DNA of 64,000 nucleotides from Streptomyces sp. TLI_053 (lineage in GTDB: Bacteria > Actinomycetota > Actinomycetes > Streptomycetales > Streptomycetaceae): positions 9,699,501 to 9,763,500 of the forward strand of contig NZ_LT629775.1 in the NCBI RefSeq assembly GCF_900105395.1, given 5' to 3'. The position numbers and the translations under genes are program-made. The notes below the pieces were generated by a model. That model searched no databases. It saw nothing but the letters and a program-made list of their open reading frames with translations, and was not told the origin of the DNA. Position 1 is the first letter of the stretch, and each line of letters opens with the position of its first letter. Of the stretch, positions 44,001 to 53,099 are shown one piece after another.

Positions 44001-44750
44001 GAGGGTCGCGGGCCCGCTCTGGAGGGTTGTGCCGATCTCGACGGTGAGCGTCTTGGTGATCCGGACGTCGGCACGCAGTTGCACGTCGTAGTAGGGGCTG
44101 GGGGTGTCCAGGTCGCGGGAGCCCGTCCACAGCAGGAACGACGCTTCCTGCATGTCCTGGCCGGCCTGACGTGGGGATCGCAGGTCGACGCCGGGGCGGC
44201 CGTTCTTGTCGGCAGGCGTGAGGGGGCCGGTGAGGGTGAGGGCGCCGTCGGTCAGGGGCAGCAGGAAGGCCAGTGCTTCCGAGTCGGTGGGGGGTTTGGC
44301 CTTGGGGGAGTGGAAGGTCATCCCGGGCGGCAGGTCGGGCAGGCCGTCGGCGGCCTCGCGTTCGGTGGAGGTGAGCAGGAGCAGGGGCGGTTCGCCGTAG
44401 GTGAGGCGGTCGAGCGCGAGGCCCTTGATCTTCGGGAAGGCGGCGCCGAACGTCCAGCCGACGGGCAGCAGCAGGTGCGCGTAGAGGGAGGGGCTCTGGT
44501 CGGCGGGGTCGATCCCGAACTCGACGGTGGTCTTGACCGGATCGGGGCTGGGCCACCCTTTGAGCGTGCCGGTGACGGTCACGCCCGTCGTGGTGTTGTC
44601 CAGTGTGGCGTCGGTGAGGACGAGTTTGTCGGGGAACCAGGCGGCCAGCTGCCGGGAGGCGGCCTGGGCGTCGAGGTTGGCGGCCGTCACGGTCAGGGTC
44701 CCGTCCTTGAAGCACGACGTGATCCGCTCCTGCAGGGCCTTGATGTCCAT
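41049..44750 (-). CDS. Giant beta-rich protein of unknown function, 1233 residues
   Basis: From ATG 44750 (MDIKALQERITSCFKDGTLT) to CAVNTAEGKL. There is no signal peptide and no membrane helix. The sequence is a long run of short amphipathic beta strands ending in Thr/Val/Leu patterns (GALTLTGPLTPADKNG, ATITLTRAGFALQHDKKN, SLKDGKLVLGGGGELTFGSG). No catalytic motif is seen. It is the last gene of a minus-strand group with a polyprenyl diphosphate synthase. Repeating lipid-groove or tubular lipid-binding (TULIP/P47-like) folds have this look, but I cannot confirm the fold. Two or more stacked copies of a 200-300 residue unit are possible. Confidence 0.75.
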   Translation of the reverse strand: MDIKALQERITSCFKDGTLTVTAANLDAQAASRQLAAWFPDKLVLTDATLDNTTTGVTVTGTLKGWPSPDPVKTTVEFGIDPADQSPSLYAHLLLPVGWTFGAAFPKIKGLALDRLTYGEPPLLLLTSTEREAADGLPDLPPGMTFHSPKAKPPTDSEALAFLLPLTDGALTLTGPLTPADKNGRPGVDLRSPRQAGQDMQEASFLLWTGSRDLDTPSPYYDVQLRADVRITKTLTVEIGTTLQSGPATLILTGAPSKDPVAASDLKDFAGLDKALTKADKAGFPLGDTLQLRDVLITIDSANTGGSLAKALRQVTVDIDSAPGRTWDIAEGNLKLTGVGAELSVFEPLQSTRTVQVVVRARFEVADKLPFLVEGLVPPGTLTITDDTLKPVPLKDVVQHFLPSTDLGHMPAINLTDFWGEVTPTKGTFSVAADADTNATLELGAATITLTRAGFALQHDKKNTTASLNATAVVAPTGQPLTDGIKITAACAIPGSFRLSGQFPTVSLTDLIKQLAADTGLSLPSGMPAITLSKTTASVQYGQGWELALSGDVTYDKYTLAVVGKATRPAGETTGKTTVLVAGLWQDGWTFSPRDIGTWAKDLPILGDLTFNDSGLVVSTADQQNIDTGTLKKPKGLPATVGKGLTFFSTLGFGGDLAFLTQLFPGASGITVTARLTSPIKNSEFTAVLAKAGNGFGALTLTVRPATYEIALATAFVLQLPAAAGSAKLQLTGQGAASKPSAGGWALSLKLVLTPAKANGTPAGTVLPHQLALALDAPGYTLLTPDPEAAPAGAGTPAVAVLTPAPPALEDLLRDLTALGHTPVPVLWTAPPAAATDAPPPWAYGTDVPCALLVPAPHEAWGTAPLPGPDFYDSPPAWKNAFGIDGFTINGFFVEISLKDGKLVLGGGGELTFGSGGDAVTLDLTAKGSVEPPMVTVFYFALKPADTKKGVSLHDIAALVTTPPSWLDILKKIVIHRLEVCLVTDAGGWKDDITKTTWQQGLFASGDIDFFDNNWRFKVEITRTGIYVDSEIEKPLTIAKLLTLSSATDQAKGPHYLLDLKNLTSGNAPQKILALSGKVELLGASAALDASLGKDGFAFDLNVKVGGFTADLACALDLGSGLTAKATATLDFSIDAPSSWKLTGTVLDVNATGSLTLTVTKDKATVSLALKATVTLTGSHLPKIDLSVDDLGITSFEDIINHFKNTPKLIWDQLGTLGDDIKDCAVNTAEGKL

Positions 44751-45047
44751 GGTGTTCCTGTCCGTCGGGCCGGACCGGTCCGGCGGGTGGAGGGTCGTTC
44801 GGGCGGGTGCGCGGCCGGCACGCGTTCGCGGAGCGTGCAGCCGGTTGGCGGTCGTGCGGCGGGAGGCGAGACCGTGGCGCGTGGCGATGGCGCGGCGGGA
44901 GGTGGCGGCTCTTGCGTGCTCGCCCGGTCTGGGCGGCTGGGTGCCGGCCTTCGCGGAGCGTGGTCTGTCCGGCGGCGGCGCCCGTCCGCTGGCGCCACCC
45001 GGACGGTGCGGGACCGGTGGTGCGGGCCTGTGGGGCGGTTGTTCGGG

Positions 45048-46703
45048 CTAGTCGAGGTGTTTGGCGATGCCGGTGCGGGCGGCTTTCGCCAGGGCCCGGC
45101 CGATGTCGGCGCGCTTCGTGTCGAGGGTCTTGTTGAGCCCTTTGAGGATGCGCTCCTTGAGTGAGGGCTGTTCGAGGGCCTTGTTGGCGAACTCGGTGAT
45201 GGAGGGGGAGCCGGTGAGGTCGACGGTGACCCTGAGGTTGTGGTCGTCGACCCGCAGCTGCGCGGAGTCGACGGTGATGGTGAGGTGGTCGAGGTCCTTG
45301 CCTCCGAAGGACAGCCCGATATCCAGGGTCGCGGGCGCGGCTTGAGCGTCGAAGGTTCCGGCGAGGCCGTGATGGATGCCCCAGTCGCAGGTGAGAGCGC
45401 CCTTGGCCTTCCATGGCGGGCCGGGCACGTGCGCTGTGCCGGTCAGGGTTGCCAGCTTCACGGTGGCGGTGACGTGCCCGTTGTTGAGATGGGCCTGTTG
45501 GACGGGGACGACGGCGTTGGAGAAGCCGGTCACGGTGCCGTCCAGGGTCACGTTCTTGAGCGGATCGAAGTTTCCGCCCAGGGCGATGTCACCGATGTCG
45601 ACCTTTCCCAGGGTGTAGGGCTCCAGGAGGGGGTCGTCCGCGCCGGCGATCAGGTCCGGAAGGAAGAGGGGGGACTTGTCGTCGGCCAGGGCGGTGCGCA
45701 GGCGGTCGAAAAGGTACTGGTCGACGGGCGGGTTGGCGGTGGTGGTGTCGTGGGCGAGGGCGGTGGGGGTGCCCATCACGTTGTCGAGGGCATTGGCGAG
45801 CTGTTCGGTGAGGGCGCGGGAGACGGAGTCGCGGGTGTCGGAGGTGTTGAGGGCGGAGAGGAGCGCTTTGGTGAGTCTGGTGCCGCCGGTCTCCTTGTCG
45901 GCGAAGGCTTCCAGGGCCATGTCGTGCCAGATGTTCTTGAAGTCCTCGTTGGCGTTCTGGTCGATGGTCAGGGTTGCGGGGTCGAGCTCGTAGACGGGGT
46001 CCTTGGCGGTTCCGGCGGGCACGGTGATCTTGTCGATGGTGACGGTGAGGACGCGGTCGGCGCCGGTGTCGGCGACGGCCACGTGCAGGGCGATGTCGGC
46101 GGTCAGCTCTTTGGCGGTGAGGCTGAACGTGCCGGTGCCGGTGACGCGGTCGACGGGCCATTTCAGGTCGGGCAGCTTGCTCTCGGTGTCGGCCTGCTTG
46201 CCGGTCTTCTTGTCGACGGCACACACGTCCTGGTCGAGACGGTAGCGGCCGGCGATGACGACGTGTGGGGGCAGCGCCGGGTCCTTGACGGTGCCGAAGG
46301 TCAGGGGCACGGTCATGCTGTAGCCGGTGACGGTCTGGGTCACGCCGGCCGGCTCGCCGGCCGTCGCGTTCTCCAGGCCGGTGATCGTGGCCGAGGGGAT
46401 CGTCAGGGTGGCGTGCGGGGAGGCGGGCAGCGGGGCCCCTTTGTACTTGCCGGTGTCGATGGGCGGGTCGGCCTTCTTGGCCACGCGCACGACGGCCTGG
46501 TACCACTGCACGGCGATGTTGGCGGAGGTCACGCCTGCGTCGAAGGTGCCCGGGTTCCAGTCGGTTGCGTGGACGGGAAGGAGGTTCTTGCCGTCCTTGG
46601 TGGTCGCTTTCGCGAGGAGTTTGGGCAGACTGTGGGGGTGGGCGGGATCGTTCAGGAGCGGGAGCATCGTCGCCGCGATGAACTCGAGGAGGGCCTTGCT
46701 CAT
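45048..46703 (-). CDS. Beta-rich protein of unknown function, 551 residues
   Basis: From ATG 46703 (MSKALLEFIAATMLPLLNDP), overlapping the stop of the polyprenyl synthase gene (ATGA). The body alternates beta strands (VTQTVTGYSMTVPLTFGTV, GTGTFSLTAKELTADIALHV) with a few helices, and ends in a Lys/Arg-rich helix (KERILKGLNKTLDTKRADIG). It shares style with the 1233- and 409-residue proteins nearby: long amphipathic strands, no signal. I do not recognise the family; TULIP-like lipid binding is a guess from composition and context. Confidence 0.72.
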   Translation of the reverse strand: MSKALLEFIAATMLPLLNDPAHPHSLPKLLAKATTKDGKNLLPVHATDWNPGTFDAGVTSANIAVQWYQAVVRVAKKADPPIDTGKYKGAPLPASPHATLTIPSATITGLENATAGEPAGVTQTVTGYSMTVPLTFGTVKDPALPPHVVIAGRYRLDQDVCAVDKKTGKQADTESKLPDLKWPVDRVTGTGTFSLTAKELTADIALHVAVADTGADRVLTVTIDKITVPAGTAKDPVYELDPATLTIDQNANEDFKNIWHDMALEAFADKETGGTRLTKALLSALNTSDTRDSVSRALTEQLANALDNVMGTPTALAHDTTTANPPVDQYLFDRLRTALADDKSPLFLPDLIAGADDPLLEPYTLGKVDIGDIALGGNFDPLKNVTLDGTVTGFSNAVVPVQQAHLNNGHVTATVKLATLTGTAHVPGPPWKAKGALTCDWGIHHGLAGTFDAQAAPATLDIGLSFGGKDLDHLTITVDSAQLRVDDHNLRVTVDLTGSPSITEFANKALEQPSLKERILKGLNKTLDTKRADIGRALAKAARTGIAKHLD

Positions 46704-47776
46704 GCCGGGGTCCGATCTGTTGCGGGGCGCTGGTACGGGGGCTGTGGGGGGCGGTCGACGACGTCCCAGGCGATCTCGGCGAGGGCGTCGCGGTAGACGC
46801 CCGGCGGGAAGGGCTGCAGGTGGGTGAGGGCGTCCAGGGCCTGGTTGCGGGCCTGGGCGTAGGCGGTGGCGCAGGCGCCGGTGGCGCGCACCGCGCAGGC
46901 AGCGGCGCGCAGTTGCGCGTCGTCGTGGGCTTCGCCGCGCAGGATCCGGGTGGCGGGGTGGGCGGGGCCCAGTTCGTGGGCGGCGTGGATCAGCGGCAGG
47001 GACCAGCGGCCGCGGGCGAGGTCGGTGCAGGGGGGTTTGCCGGTGGTGTGCTGGTCGTGGGTGAGGTCGAGGATGTCGTCCATGACCTGGAAGGCGCGCC
47101 CGAGGCGGCGGCCGTAGAAACCGGCCCGGCGGGCGTCGCGGGTGCGGCCGTCGGCGAGGGTGACGCCGGCCTCGCAGGCAAGTCCGAACAGGACGGCGGT
47201 CTTGCGTTCGACGGTGCGCCAGTAGTGGGCGAGCAGGGCCTCGGTGTCCCAGGCGGGGTCGGTGCGCAGTTCGTCGAGTTCGCCGCAGCACACGCGGAAA
47301 GCGGTGTCCAGGACGGTGCGCACGAGGTCGATGTCGCGCTGGGCGTCGATACCGTCGACGAAGCCGCGGATCGCCTGGACGAACTGCAGGTCGCCGATAA
47401 GGACAGCGGTGTGGGTGCCGCGGGCGGCGTTGACGGAGGGCAGGCCGCGGCGCAGGCTGGAGTCGTCGACGACGTCGTCGTGGATGAGGGTGGCCACGTG
47501 CAGCATCTCCAGCGACACGGCGCCGTTGACAACCTTGTCCGGGAGCCGTCCGGTGCCGTGGACCATGCGGGCGGCCAGCAGCAGGAGCATCGGGCGCAGC
47601 TTCTTGCCGCGCCGGTGCAGGGCGTACTCGGTGGGGGTGAGGTACTCGGCCTGCGGGCGCAGGACCTCCTCCAGGACCTGCCGGTAGCGGACCAGGTCCT
47701 CGGCGAGCAGGTCCTGCCACACCTGCTGCAGCGTGCCGGTCCCCATCCCGGGGGCGGCCTCGGCATCGACGATCAC
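46700..47776 (-). CDS. Polyprenyl diphosphate synthase
   Basis: A 358-residue trans-prenyltransferase from GTG 47776, which overlaps the preceding gene's stop. The first Asp-rich motif is LIHDDVVDDS and the second is VMDDILDLTHD; KKLRPMLLLLAARM and GDLQFVQAI are also typical. It elongates allylic diphosphates with isopentenyl diphosphate to a C15-C50 chain; the length cannot be read safely here. It is coupled to unknown proteins on both sides, so its product is probably the substrate or ligand of that group rather than general quinone synthesis. Confidence 0.9.
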   Translation of the reverse strand: MIVDAEAAPGMGTGTLQQVWQDLLAEDLVRYRQVLEEVLRPQAEYLTPTEYALHRRGKKLRPMLLLLAARMVHGTGRLPDKVVNGAVSLEMLHVATLIHDDVVDDSSLRRGLPSVNAARGTHTAVLIGDLQFVQAIRGFVDGIDAQRDIDLVRTVLDTAFRVCCGELDELRTDPAWDTEALLAHYWRTVERKTAVLFGLACEAGVTLADGRTRDARRAGFYGRRLGRAFQVMDDILDLTHDQHTTGKPPCTDLARGRWSLPLIHAAHELGPAHPATRILRGEAHDDAQLRAAACAVRATGACATAYAQARNQALDALTHLQPFPPGVYRDALAEIAWDVVDRPPQPPYQRPATDRTPA

Positions 47777-49104
47777 TCGCCGTCCCGCGCCTGGTCGCCG
47801 CCCGCCGGGGCGGGCGGGGTGAAGCAGGGGTGCGCGGTGCGGGCAGCGACGGCGACCCGTTCGGTGATCGCCTCGCGCAGCAGGACGGTGAGGAAGCGCA
47901 TGGAGGCGATGCGGGCCCGCGCGATGTCGCCGGCCTCGCCCTGCCAGGCGCTGTCGTCCAGTTCCAGGGCCGGCTGCGGCACGTCGGCCCGCACCCACTC
48001 CGGCCCCGCGCTCCCGTCGTCCGACGGCGCCCAGATGAGGGTGGCGCCCTCGATCACTGCCTGAAACGAGCCCTGGTAGTAGGCCTCGCCGACCGGGACA
48101 AGGGCAGCAGCCTGCGCGGCGAGGATCGCCGCGCGCTGGCGCTGAATGTGGTGCAGGTCCTCAAGGTCCAAGCCCGGCGGCAGCGCGTCGGGGCCATCGC
48201 GTTCCACCTGTTCCAGGTAGCGGTCGGGGTTGAGGTAGATGTCGTCGTCGACACCGATGACCGCGGCCTGACCCTCTGCCTTGGCGTATCTGACGGCGTC
48301 CCGGATCTGCTGCGCGGTCCTCGGCGTGACCTTCTTCTTCTCGTTGCCCGTGTCGTCCTCGACGTGCTTCCGGAACTGCTTGACGGCGTCCATCGCCTGC
48401 TCGTACTTCTTCGTGTCCCCCGTGTCCGCCTCGCTCTTCAGGGAGGCCAGGGCGGTCAGCAGGCTGTAGTGCTGTGTGAACGCGTTCTCGTTGTAGGTGA
48501 CCTTGTTCCCGTTCGTGTCCGTGTAGGGGGCGCTCCTGTTGACGGCCTGGGTGTCGGACCTCACCGCAGTGTCGGTGTCGTCCGCCATCTGGGCGGTCAC
48601 CCCGTCACCGTCCCAGTTGTTCATGTAGTCCTTGGCGAACGCCTCGTGGAACTCCTCGTTGTGCTGGTAGTAGCTGCTGACGAGTCGAAACCCGTTCGGG
48701 CTCGCGGCGACCAGCTTGGTTCGTTCCTCACGGGCCGTCGCCAGATGGGCCTTGTGGACGTCCTCGCGCAGCGTGCGGGCCCAGGGGTAGCCGGGGGAGG
48801 GCGTGGCCTGGCTGAGCGGGGCGAGGGCGCCGCCGGTGTCGAGCGGGTTCTCCCGTTCCGGGCGCACGTCCAGGCTGTAGCGCCCGTGCAGTAGCAGCGG
48901 CGCCAGCGGGCAGGAGAGAGCGCCCTCCTGCCCGGTCGGTGCGGCCAGCCCGGGCTCCCCCAGGGGGGTGAGCGTCATGTCTCCCAGGCGCAGGCTCAGT
49001 ACCGCGGTCGGTGCGAAGCGGTGACCGGTCGGCAGGACCACGCCCGCGGCCAACGGGAAGCTCGGAGTGTCGGGAAGCCGAAGCACGGTCGGTGTCTGGG
49101 ACAC
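47773..49104 (-). CDS. Unrecognised protein, 443 residues
   Basis: From ATG 49104 (MSQTPTVLRLPDTPSFPLAA). The first 100 residues are beta-rich. The middle is helical and charged (HKAHLATAREERTKLVAASP, KYEQAMDAVKQFRKHVEDD), and the end includes RQRAAILAAQAAALVPVGEA, suggesting coiled packing. No signal peptide and no known motif. It overlaps the polyprenyl synthase start (GTGA) and so belongs to the same operon. Confidence 0.7.
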   Translation of the reverse strand: MSQTPTVLRLPDTPSFPLAAGVVLPTGHRFAPTAVLSLRLGDMTLTPLGEPGLAAPTGQEGALSCPLAPLLLHGRYSLDVRPERENPLDTGGALAPLSQATPSPGYPWARTLREDVHKAHLATAREERTKLVAASPNGFRLVSSYYQHNEEFHEAFAKDYMNNWDGDGVTAQMADDTDTAVRSDTQAVNRSAPYTDTNGNKVTYNENAFTQHYSLLTALASLKSEADTGDTKKYEQAMDAVKQFRKHVEDDTGNEKKKVTPRTAQQIRDAVRYAKAEGQAAVIGVDDDIYLNPDRYLEQVERDGPDALPPGLDLEDLHHIQRQRAAILAAQAAALVPVGEAYYQGSFQAVIEGATLIWAPSDDGSAGPEWVRADVPQPALELDDSAWQGEAGDIARARIASMRFLTVLLREAITERVAVAARTAHPCFTPPAPAGGDQARDGE

Positions 49105-49392
49105 GGGGATCTCCCGGGTGATCGAGGTAGGAGGAGGGCGGTCGTGGCAGCGGCCCGGACCAGCGGCCCCTCATGTCACGGCCGGGGCCGGTGGCCTGGC
49201 TGCGGGCCCCACGGCGGTCCGGGGCTCGGCTCCACGGCCTGCGACGGGACCCACTGCGGACCGCTACCGGCCTGGGGCGGGTGCCCCTGCTCCTGGACCA
49301 GCTGCCGGACAGCCTGGGCCAGCTTCCCCATCAGGTCACGCCGTCCGGCCCGGCACAATGGTCTGTCCCGCCGGCGTGCCGACGGGCTGCCG

Positions 49393-50622
49393 TCACTTCG
49401 CTTCGAGATCTCCGGCCATCAGGAGATAATCGCCTTCGTCGGCCAACAGGGTGGCGGGCTTCACCTCCACGGTGACCGCCTCGGACGTCAGCTGCAGCTT
49501 CGGCATGAGGTTGACGATCTTCCTCACGCCCTCGAACATCTTCTTCGCCTCACTCCATGGCGCGGCCTTGTTCTCGGGAGTATTGGCTTTCCCGTCGACG
49601 ATATGTTTAGTCACCGCATCGGCGCAACTAATGCAGTCATAGTAACTGGCGAACCATTCGACCTCGATAATCTTGACTGCGGCCTTGTTGAGGTCCTGGG
49701 CCGGGAGGTCGATTCCGACCCTCATCGTGATATGCCGCGGTTCGGTTTCGACCCTGAAACGGTAGCCTTCGGAGCTGACAGAGAATCCGTCAAGGTTGAT
49801 GCCGAGTTTGAACTGCCCTGCAGCGCCCGGGACGGGGTCGACAGGGCCGAGGTGCGGGGTGAAGCCTCCCGTTGCTCGACCCGTATTGATCGGATAATAC
49901 TGGTTGAATCCCAGGTCGTCCGCCTTCTCCTTGAGGAGAGAGGGAGGGATGAGGGTAGTCGGGAAAGCGGCGACGACCGTGTACTTCCCCAGGAGATCGG
50001 CCCACTTGGGGTGGTCGTCCTTCGAGATCGAGATGTTCTTGAGCGCGCCGCCCCCAGCCCCCTGGTCCGCCCCCAGTAGGAGCGCCTTGTCCTTCAGTGC
50101 GACGCCGCGCCCCGCCGCCGACAGGGCGGTACCCCAGAGTGCGGGGAGGCTGAATTCCGGCATGGCCTTGTTGGCGGCGTCGAGCAGGACGGGCAGCAGC
50201 TGCCGCATCGCCTCGGCGTCCCAGTCGCTGAAATTCTCGGGGTACAGATAGGCCGCGATCGCGGCAGGCTTGAACGCCTTCCCAGCCGCCACCACATCCA
50301 TGTGGACCAGGACATTCCCGCTGACGACGGACTTACCGGTTCCGACCTGGGCCGATAGCCCGGACAGGAGGACTTGAACGACCGCGGTGTTGGATGCCTT
50401 CGGAGGGGAATTCTTCGAGGCGTCAATTGCCGCGCTCCAGTACTTTCCTTCCGGCGACCCGATGGCCACGGAGGGGGCCTTGCCAACGTCCCAGGTCACC
50501 GTTACTCCGCCCTGCTCGGTCTTTCCCTTGAACCGCTCGCGGTGCGACTTGTAGACCGCGCTGATGCACCTGTTGATTCCCTCGGCGGTGACTCCGATGA
50601 CGATTTCGTTGGGATAGGACAT
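49393..50622 (-). CDS. Unrecognised beta-rich protein, 409 residues
   Basis: From ATG 50622 (MSYPNEIVIGVTAEGINRCI). The N-terminal segment, a strand followed by a helix and then VTVTWDVGKAPSVAIGSP, resembles the entry of tubular lipid-binding (TULIP/P47-type) proteins from Clostridium toxin clusters, but the resemblance is by eye only. Further parts alternate amphipathic strands and Gly/Pro turns. Three cysteines lie in YDCISCADAV. It is the first gene of the minus-strand group, with a 288-bp gap before the next one. Confidence 0.68.
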   Translation of the reverse strand: MSYPNEIVIGVTAEGINRCISAVYKSHRERFKGKTEQGGVTVTWDVGKAPSVAIGSPEGKYWSAAIDASKNSPPKASNTAVVQVLLSGLSAQVGTGKSVVSGNVLVHMDVVAAGKAFKPAAIAAYLYPENFSDWDAEAMRQLLPVLLDAANKAMPEFSLPALWGTALSAAGRGVALKDKALLLGADQGAGGGALKNISISKDDHPKWADLLGKYTVVAAFPTTLIPPSLLKEKADDLGFNQYYPINTGRATGGFTPHLGPVDPVPGAAGQFKLGINLDGFSVSSEGYRFRVETEPRHITMRVGIDLPAQDLNKAAVKIIEVEWFASYYDCISCADAVTKHIVDGKANTPENKAAPWSEAKKMFEGVRKIVNLMPKLQLTSEAVTVEVKPATLLADEGDYLLMAGDLEAK

Positions 50623-50799
50623 GAGGACTCCCGTTCGCCTGTCGCTGCCGGGCCTGTCCGCGGCGGCGCCCCGGTCGTCCCCCGAAGGCTCTGACAACAA
50701 ACTGCTATGTACTCGAACCACGCGAATGACGGTAGCCCTTCCTCCGAAGGCGCACTCCCCCTCCGAGCCGGAGAGGGCCGGGCTCGGGCACCGGACGGC

Positions 50800-51172
50800 C
50801 CACCGGTCGGCACGCCCTTGGCGAAGTCGGGTGAGCCGGCGTCGGGATTGATGGTGGCCTTCCAGGGGGCGGCGGTGACGCCGCTCGGGCCGGTGAGGTC
50901 GATGGTGCCCTCGGCGTAGTTCTGGGCGGTGAGGTCGATGCGCAGTTGGGCGTTCTTCGTTCCGGAGGGGTCCGTTCACGTGTAGGGGCCGACTGGGGGC
51001 AGGGAGCCGTCGGAGTTGACCTTGGCGGAGCTCTGGCCAAAACACACGGTGAGAGTGCAGTCGGGGCTCCCACCTCGTGGCTGCGCGGCGGGGGGCGGGG
51101 TGTGGGCGATGGTGGCTGGGCGGCGCCGGTGACGAGGGCCGTGGACAGGACCACTCTTGCTGCTGGGATCTG
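50800..51172 (-). pseudogene. Secreted beta-protein remnant with an in-frame stop
   Basis: Reading leftward: a signal-like piece VVLSTALVTGAAQPPSPTP in one frame, then DCTLTVCFGQSSAKVNSDGS LPPVGPYT in the next. A TGA at 50976-50978 is followed without a frame change by TDPSGTKNAQLRIDLTAQ, then YAEGTIDLTGPSGVTAAPW. One frameshift and one nonsense codon therefore break a small exported protein. The end degenerates into low-complexity sequence. Confidence 0.5.
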
Positions 51173-51247
51173 ACCGAGGCTGTCGCCGACACGACTCGAT
51201 ACTGGGCGACCTGGGAAGTGATCTTTCAAGTCGCGGGAACAGCATTA

Positions 51248-52208
51248 CTAGTGGGTGGGAAGCTCTGCAGGTCGAGGGATTGTGTCGGTTCGCCCCCCTC
51301 GACCTGATCGGCCACCCGGCGACGTAACCGCGGAGGACACCGCTCTACTCGGGTGCCGCACAGCGCGGTGCGAGACGAGGTCGAGGGCGTAGAGGTGGCC
51401 CGACTCGTCTACGGCGAAGGAGGCCGCCGCCCGAGGTCCACCGCCGAGCGCGGGCCCGGGTCGAGCGCCGGTCCTGTCCGGCCGCCCGCCGGTCGAGCCG
51501 CTCGACCGGGCCAGCTGTTCGCCGCCCGTCTCCTCCCGGTGAGGCGACCTGTGTAACAGCCGACGGAGGCGGCCTGCCCGGGCGCGACGTTCCTGACGCT
51601 GGGCGGGGTTCCGACCTACGGCCCGACCAACAACGACACGACTATCAGGCTTCGGCACCGGAACACTGGCTCGATGTTCCCGACGACACAGGCGCCCAGG
51701 CCAACCGGGGCTCAAGGCCGGTGGACGGCCCGGCTCCGGGACGCCCGAAGGTGGACGCGGGCTCAGCTCCCTTACGGGACAGCACGGCGCGCCGGCTCTC
51801 CGCCTCGCGGTGGAGCTCTTCGAACCGAGGGCCTCGGCCAGCTCCGCCCGCAGCCGGTCGAGTGGAGTGGTGGCGCCGAGGCAGTTCAGGAACTCCTCGA
51901 CACCCCAGCTGCTCCAGGAGTCCTGGCGGTACAGGTAGAAGCCGACCCGGCGGAGCTTGCGCGCCGCCAGCCGGTCGGGGCGCACCTTGATCGGGGAGTC
52001 CCGATGGCGACACGGCCGGGAGCCCTGGTGGTGGACGCGGACCGCCACGACAGGGACGTGCCGGCGCCGGAACACCCGGCTCTGGTGGGAGCGGGGCAGC
52101 GCAGACCTGCCGTCACCCATCAGGGTCGCGTACACCGCGGGGTGTCCGACGGCCCCGACCGAGCTGGAAGACTGGGGCGTCCTTCAGCCGTTCGGAGCGA
52201 GGCCCTCC
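51248..52208. other. Region of gene remnants
   Basis: About 960 bases. On the minus strand two coding-looking pieces stand out: VRPDRLAARKLRRVGFYLYR through LDRLRAELAEALGSK (about 51805-51988) and FAVDESGHLYALDLVSHRAV (about 51350-51420), the latter like the end of an SMI1/KNR4-type protein. They lie in frames without starts. No intact gene was found. Confidence 0.4.
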
Positions 52209-53099
52209 ATGCAGCAGAACAACAACCCGTTCAGTGCGCTCACCGGCGAAGCCGAGCTCTACGACCTACCGGGAGGCGACCTGGACGACATCCTGTCCCC
52301 GTTCGCGCTCGGCCTCGTGATGGCCGCCGGCCGCGCCCTTGCCGTCCTCGCCTACCGCGACGCCGCCGCCCAGGGCGACAAGCCGTTCGACCGCCAGGCC
52401 TCCGGCGTGGCCGGCACCGTCCTCGCCATGCTGCCGCCGGCCTGCGACGACCAGGACCGCACATTCCGTACCGGCGCGGCACGGGCGCTGTGGGACCTCG
52501 CCGACGACATCGCCCAGGGCCGGGCCCCGCTGCCTCGCTGCACCGCCGAACGCTGGGCACTGGAGGTCATGCTGGAGACTGCCCCAACGATGTTCGCGGC
52601 CACAGACGACGAACTCCACGCCCTGGGCATTGCCGTGCCCGACATGCCCGACGAGCACTCCTACCGTCCCCCGTACTGGGACGAGGCATGGCAACTGGTA
52701 ATCGAGGGAGCCGAGTTCAGCATCCCCGAGGCCCGGCCACCGGCCGACGACGGCACCGAGAGCGACGAGGAACAGGACGTCCCCGAACCCGCCGGAGGCT
52801 GGAGCGCTCCCGCCTACTGGGCCTCGCCGTACGCCATCACCCATCCCCGCGACCCGCAGCGCGGCCACCCGGCCTGGGCGCAGCAGCACCTGGACGGTGC
52901 CCCGCTCGCCGCCCCCGCCCCGCTGACCGCCGCCAGGGCTGCCGAACTCCTGCGCCTGGAGGAGAGCGGACCCAGGCCGGGCGGCGCACAGCAGGAGGAC
53001 ACGGAGCGGTACTTCCTCGCCGGGGTGGACGACATGCTGACACCGCTCGCGGCCCGGATCCTGGCAGCCGCGGCCGACGAGATCACCGAGCAGGGCTGA
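52209..53099 (+). CDS. First part of a TGA-split protein, 296 residues
   Basis: From ATG 52209 (MQQNNNPFSALTGEAELYDL) to TGA at 53097. After the stop the same frame continues without a break for 444 more codons, and the next ORF (53232-54431) is its direct extension. The section RTFRTGAARALWDLADDIAQ-GRAPLPRCTAERWALE recurs after the stop as AAWRLAMVQAVGNLADDLRA-GRAPNAGCTAEELAFH, so the two parts are related repeats of one protein. No enzyme motif is visible. It is either a gene broken by a nonsense mutation or one with readthrough. Confidence 0.65.
   Translation: MQQNNNPFSALTGEAELYDLPGGDLDDILSPFALGLVMAAGRALAVLAYRDAAAQGDKPFDRQASGVAGTVLAMLPPACDDQDRTFRTGAARALWDLADDIAQGRAPLPRCTAERWALEVMLETAPTMFAATDDELHALGIAVPDMPDEHSYRPPYWDEAWQLVIEGAEFSIPEARPPADDGTESDEEQDVPEPAGGWSAPAYWASPYAITHPRDPQRGHPAWAQQHLDGAPLAAPAPLTAARAAELLRLEESGPRPGGAQQEDTERYFLAGVDDMLTPLAARILAAAADEITEQG

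Noticed and set aside
41551..45414. A 1287-codon open frame on the minus strand
   Set aside because: It is a shadow of the 1233-residue protein in another frame, made almost entirely of Arg, Pro, His and Gly.
45048..47720. A long open frame of 890 codons on the minus strand
   Set aside because: Its first part is an Arg/Pro-rich shadow of the polyprenyl synthase; only the last 551 codons, from ATG 46703, are real.
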